From NCBI GenBank assembly GCA_002256685.1, contig NQJH01000021.1:1-16501 (forward strand): DNA of 16,501 nt. The letters are read 5' to 3'. Made by a program: the position numbers and the translations under genes. This document shows positions 13,870-16,501 of this stretch, piece after piece (the stretch's first letter is position 1; each line of letters opens with the position of its first letter). This stretch comes from Methylococcaceae bacterium NSP1-2. GTDB lineage: Bacteria > Pseudomonadota > Gammaproteobacteria > Methylococcales > Methylomonadaceae. Below the pieces are notes generated by a model that did no database searches, was not told the origin of the DNA, and saw only the letters and a list, made by a program, of their open reading frames with translations.

Positions 13870-15008
13870 ATCGATACCTTTGCTTTAATTATTATTTTTA
13901 ACCATCGCCAGCCATACCATTTCGATAATAAAACCAAGCCTATTATCAATAAAAACAAGTGAATACCGATAGCCCCTACCCAGCTAGGAATGGTTTCTTT
14001 GATAACCCAAACCTGAGTAACATGGGCAAGATTGCCATAACTAAAATAAATCAAAAACCCGACAATCATATTGCCGTACACGCCACCGCGTGGCGACAGT
14101 TGAGATAAGGGGACGGCAATAAAACTCAGTAACATAACGCCCAAAGGAATGGAAATGCGTCGTTGTAATTCAGCAATATCGGTGGTTACTTTAGACCCCC
14201 ATAATTGATCGGTAGGAATCGATTCGCGTGGATTTTTTTTAACGAGCGAACCTTTTTCATCGATGCGCACCGCATATTCAGCAAATTGTTCGATGACATA
14301 ATTTAGATCGCCGGGTTTGCCTTGAATGTGTTCGCCATGTTCAAAAATAATAAAACGACCATCGGGGAGGTCTTGTACGCGGGCTTTTTCAGAATTGATA
14401 ATCCCCAGCTTGCCATGTTGGCGATTTTGCACGAAGACTTTTTGCATTTTGCCGTCTGCGCCGATACTTTCGACATAAAAAACCAGATCACCTTGGCTGT
14501 ATTCGCTAAATTTTCCAGCGGCAATGCCACGCAAATCAGCGGTTTTTTCATCATCACTGATTAAGTTTTCTATTTTAGCCGCTGCCCAAGGTGATACATA
14601 CAGCGAGATACCCACGGTCAGTATTGCTAACGGAAATACAAATAAAAAAACGGCGCGGTAGAGCGTACTTGTACCCCCACCAGCGGAAAAAATAGCCGAC
14701 ATTTCTTGATCGCGGTACATTCTGCCCAGCACCATTAACACCGACATAAACAAGGCGGCTGGCAAAAAAGACGCACTAGCAATAATGGTTTTTAAGCCTA
14801 AAATACTGAGCAGCGTTTCGCTAGAAATTTGTCCTTCGACGGCTTGAGCAAGAATGCTAATAAATTTTCGACTAACAATAATCACGACAATCACTGACCA
14901 AACCGCTAATAAGGTCTTGAGTAAATCCTGCGCTACCATTTTGTCTAAAATGCTGACCAATGGTCGCCGTTCGGCGTTATAGCCTTTTTGCCAATCTACT
15001 ACTTCCAA
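13866..15008 (-). CDS. lptF: LPS export ABC transporter permease LptF
   Basis: This is the partner permease of LptG, 380 aa from the chosen start. The first membrane helix follows LDKMVAQDLLKTLLAVW. The conserved coupling region contains MYRDQEMSAIFSAGGG, the LptF counterpart of the LptG motif. A periplasmic beta-rich domain (with DLRGIAAGKFSEYSQGDLVFYVE) precedes three C-terminal helices. The frame is open to a GTG at 15032, but GAGGAG at 15015-15020 is placed exactly 6 nt before TTG at 15008, so I take that TTG. Homologues begin still later, near SILDK, so about 20 N-terminal residues are extra or the real start lies further in. The gene is divergent from pepA, an arrangement common in gammaproteobacteria. 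Confidence 0.92.
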   Translation of the reverse strand: MEVVDWQKGYNAERRPLVSILDKMVAQDLLKTLLAVWSVIVVIIVSRKFISILAQAVEGQISSETLLSILGLKTIIASASFLPAALFMSVLMVLGRMYRDQEMSAIFSAGGGTSTLYRAVFLFVFPLAILTVGISLYVSPWAAAKIENLISDDEKTADLRGIAAGKFSEYSQGDLVFYVESIGADGKMQKVFVQNRQHGKLGIINSEKARVQDLPDGRFIIFEHGEHIQGKPGDLNYVIEQFAEYAVRIDEKGSLVKKNPRESIPTDQLWGSKVTTDIAELQRRISIPLGVMLLSFIAVPLSQLSPRGGVYGNMIVGFLIYFSYGNLAHVTQVWVIKETIPSWVGAIGIHLFLLIIGLVLLSKWYGWRWLKIIIKAKVSM

Positions 15009-15041
15009 TCGTATCTCCTCAATAAAAATCACAGTGTGTTG

Positions 15042-15047
15042 TATAAT
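15042..15047 (+). promoter_or_regulatory. Candidate -10 box in the lptF/pepA divergent region
   Basis: A perfect TATAAT lies 79 nt upstream of the pepA ATG, inside the 118-bp divergent region. The -35 region (TCAATA at 17 bp) is poor. The same A/T patch reads TTATAC on the other strand and could also serve lptF. The assignment is tentative. Confidence 0.25.
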
Positions 15048-15126
15048 TAAAGCTTAAGGTGAAGCCATAAGAACTTTTCACCTGCTATTCAAAATCTTTT
15101 AACTTTTAGCCTTGAGCCTACTATTT

Positions 15127-16501
15127 ATGGACTATTCTATAGAAACCGCGTCATTAAAAGAACTGCAATGTGATTGTATTATTGTCGGCGTTTATCAAGA
15201 CGCGCCATTTTGTTCAGTTGCAAGCGGTCTTAATGACAGCACTCAAGGACTTATTAGCAAAATTCTCGACCGTGGTGATATTAGCGGAAAAAATGGCGAA
15301 ACCGTACTAATCAATGTTGTCCCTGATAGTGCGATTGAGCGTATTTTGTTGGTAGGTTTGGGAGAAAAAGCCACGTTAACCGGCAAAAATTATAGAAAAG
15401 CACTATTTGCCGCTGCCAATTCATTAAAGAAAACGCCGATAAAATCCGTGGCGTGTGCTTTAGCAGAATGTGAAGTTAAAACTTATGATTGGCAGTGGAA
15501 AACCCGCCAAATTATCGAAGTATTTAGCGATGCAGTATATCAGTACACAGAAACAAAATCCGATAAAACTACCGAAAGCAAACTTGAAAAACTGAGCATT
15601 ATCGCGCCAGCGCATGAATTAGGCTTGGCATCAGCCGGCTTAGCACAAGGACGCGCCATTGCAGAAGGTGTGGCTTTCACTAAGCTATTAGCTGATTTAC
15701 CCGCCAACATCTGCACACCCACCTATCTTGCTGAACAAGCAATTGAATTGGGCAATAAACACGGCAAACTCACTGTTGAGATTTTAGAAGAATCTGACCT
15801 GCAAGCCTTAGGCATGGGGTCTTTTCTAGCGGTATCACGCGGTAGTCGTCAACCTGCTAAGCTCATTATTTTGAACTATCAAGGTGGTGAGAAAAACACC
15901 AAACCTATCGTGCTGGTCGGTAAAGGGCTGACCTTTGACGCAGGCGGTATTTCTCTTAAACCCGGCGCGGGCATGGATGAAATGAAATACGATATGTGCG
16001 GCGGTGCAGCAGTGCTGGGTACATTATCAGCCGCCGCAGAAATGGATTTACCGCTGAATATTATCGGCTTAATTCCTGCCTCTGAAAATATGCCCGACGG
16101 TGATGCTAACAAACCGGGTGACATTCTCACCAGTATGTCAGGTAAAACCATTGAAATTCTCAATACCGATGCCGAAGGTCGCTTGATTTTATGCGACACG
16201 CTCACCTACGCAGAACGCTTTAATCCTGACGTGGTGATTGATTTAGCGACGCTGACTGGCGCGTGTTTAGTCGCATTAGGTCGCGTACCCAGTGGCTTAT
16301 TGGGCAATGATGATTTGCTGTGCAATGATTTATTAGCGGCTAGTGAAACCTCGAATGACAGCCTATGGCGTTTGCCGTTATGGGAAGAATATCAAGAACA
16401 ACTCAAATCCAATTTTGCCGATTTAGCCAATGTGGGCGGCAAAGATGCAGGCACTATCACTGCCGCGTGTTTTCTGTCGCAATTTGCCGAAAATTTCCGC
16501 T
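15127..16501 (+). CDS. pepA: Leucyl aminopeptidase PepA, M17 family (3' end beyond window)
   Basis: This cytoplasmic two-zinc aminopeptidase removes N-terminal residues such as Leu from peptides; 458 codons are visible out of about 500. The N-terminal macro-like domain covers about 1-165. The catalytic domain shows GKGLTFDAGGISLKP (265-279: Lys266, Asp271, Lys278), KYDMCGGAAVLG (Asp289) and the M17 signature NTDAEGRL (346-353: Asp348, Glu350, Arg352). These correspond to the metal ligands and catalytic Lys/Arg of E. coli PepA, all intact. The start ATG at 15127 gives the family's usual N-terminus, though the ribosome binding site is weak. Some PepA proteins also bind DNA (XerC/D recombination, carAB control); nothing here tests that. 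Confidence 0.95.
   Translation, partial: MDYSIETASLKELQCDCIIVGVYQDAPFCSVASGLNDSTQGLISKILDRGDISGKNGETVLINVVPDSAIERILLVGLGEKATLTGKNYRKALFAAANSLKKTPIKSVACALAECEVKTYDWQWKTRQIIEVFSDAVYQYTETKSDKTTESKLEKLSIIAPAHELGLASAGLAQGRAIAEGVAFTKLLADLPANICTPTYLAEQAIELGNKHGKLTVEILEESDLQALGMGSFLAVSRGSRQPAKLIILNYQGGEKNTKPIVLVGKGLTFDAGGISLKPGAGMDEMKYDMCGGAAVLGTLSAAAEMDLPLNIIGLIPASENMPDGDANKPGDILTSMSGKTIEILNTDAEGRLILCDTLTYAERFNPDVVIDLATLTGACLVALGRVPSGLLGNDDLLCNDLLAASETSNDSLWRLPLWEEYQEQLKSNFADLANVGGKDAGTITAACFLSQFAENFR

Noticed and set aside
1..16501. Anti-phage defence system or novel mobile element
   Set aside because: I found no nuclease, helicase, toxin-antitoxin pair, reverse transcriptase, integrase or transposase; the unusual features here are repeats and a partial metabolic operon.

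Overview
The window looks like chromosomal DNA of a Gram-negative gammaproteobacterium. The evidence is the divergent lptFG/pepA arrangement, an MltB-type lytic transglycosylase, an OmpA-type lipoprotein and a partial aryl-polyene (APE) type II polyketide operon. The base composition is moderately AT-rich and short palindromic intergenic repeats are frequent. A methanotroph or thiotroph-like gammaproteobacterium would fit, but that lineage guess is weak.

Layout. Bases 1-1432 (minus) hold the N-terminal 477 codons of an unrecognised beta-rich protein that runs off the left edge. A 425-bp spacer with three inverted repeats follows. Bases 1858-2889 (minus) encode an MltB-like lipoprotein. A 317-bp spacer carrying a repeat-like stretch precedes the APE-type operon on the plus strand (3207-7403): ketosynthase-like chain-length factor, PlsC-type acyltransferase, two acyl carrier proteins, a small membrane protein, and an acyl/aryl-ACP ligase fused to a hotdog dehydratase. 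The operon stops abruptly. An ATGA-coupled start codon for a seventh gene is followed by only four more codons and then a patch of palindromic repeats (about 7418-7535). After the patch comes a Wzx-type flippase (7573-9036).

Bases 9127-9969 encode an OmpA-family lipoprotein with an unusual Gln/Gly/Tyr/Pro tandem-repeat tail. A perfect 26-bp palindrome separates it from a convergent CYTH-like/CHAD protein (10024-11535, minus). That gene is divergent from a SixA-type histidine phosphatase (11626-12135, plus). A large palindromic repeat at 12142-12201 lies between sixA and a convergent Sel1-repeat lipoprotein gene, and supplies that gene's last codons and stop. lptG and lptF (12802-15008, minus, overlapping by 4 bp) encode the inner-membrane LPS export permeases. 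Divergent from them is pepA (15127 to the right edge).

How the genes fit together. Most of the window concerns the cell envelope: peptidoglycan turnover (MltB), LPS export (LptFG), a peptidoglycan-anchoring lipoprotein (OmpA-like), glycan flipping (Wzx-like) and an outer-membrane pigment or polyene lipid (APE genes). The APE operon here cannot make a polyene alone: the catalytic ketosynthases, ketoreductase, second dehydratase, thioesterase, glycosyltransferase and exporter are absent from the window. The most interesting signals are the apparent truncation of this operon next to a repeat patch, recurrent gene-end palindromes (one of which rewrites a protein C-terminus), the repeat tail on the OmpA-like lipoprotein, and the unknown protein at the left edge. 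I see no RNA gene, CRISPR array, transposase or defence system.
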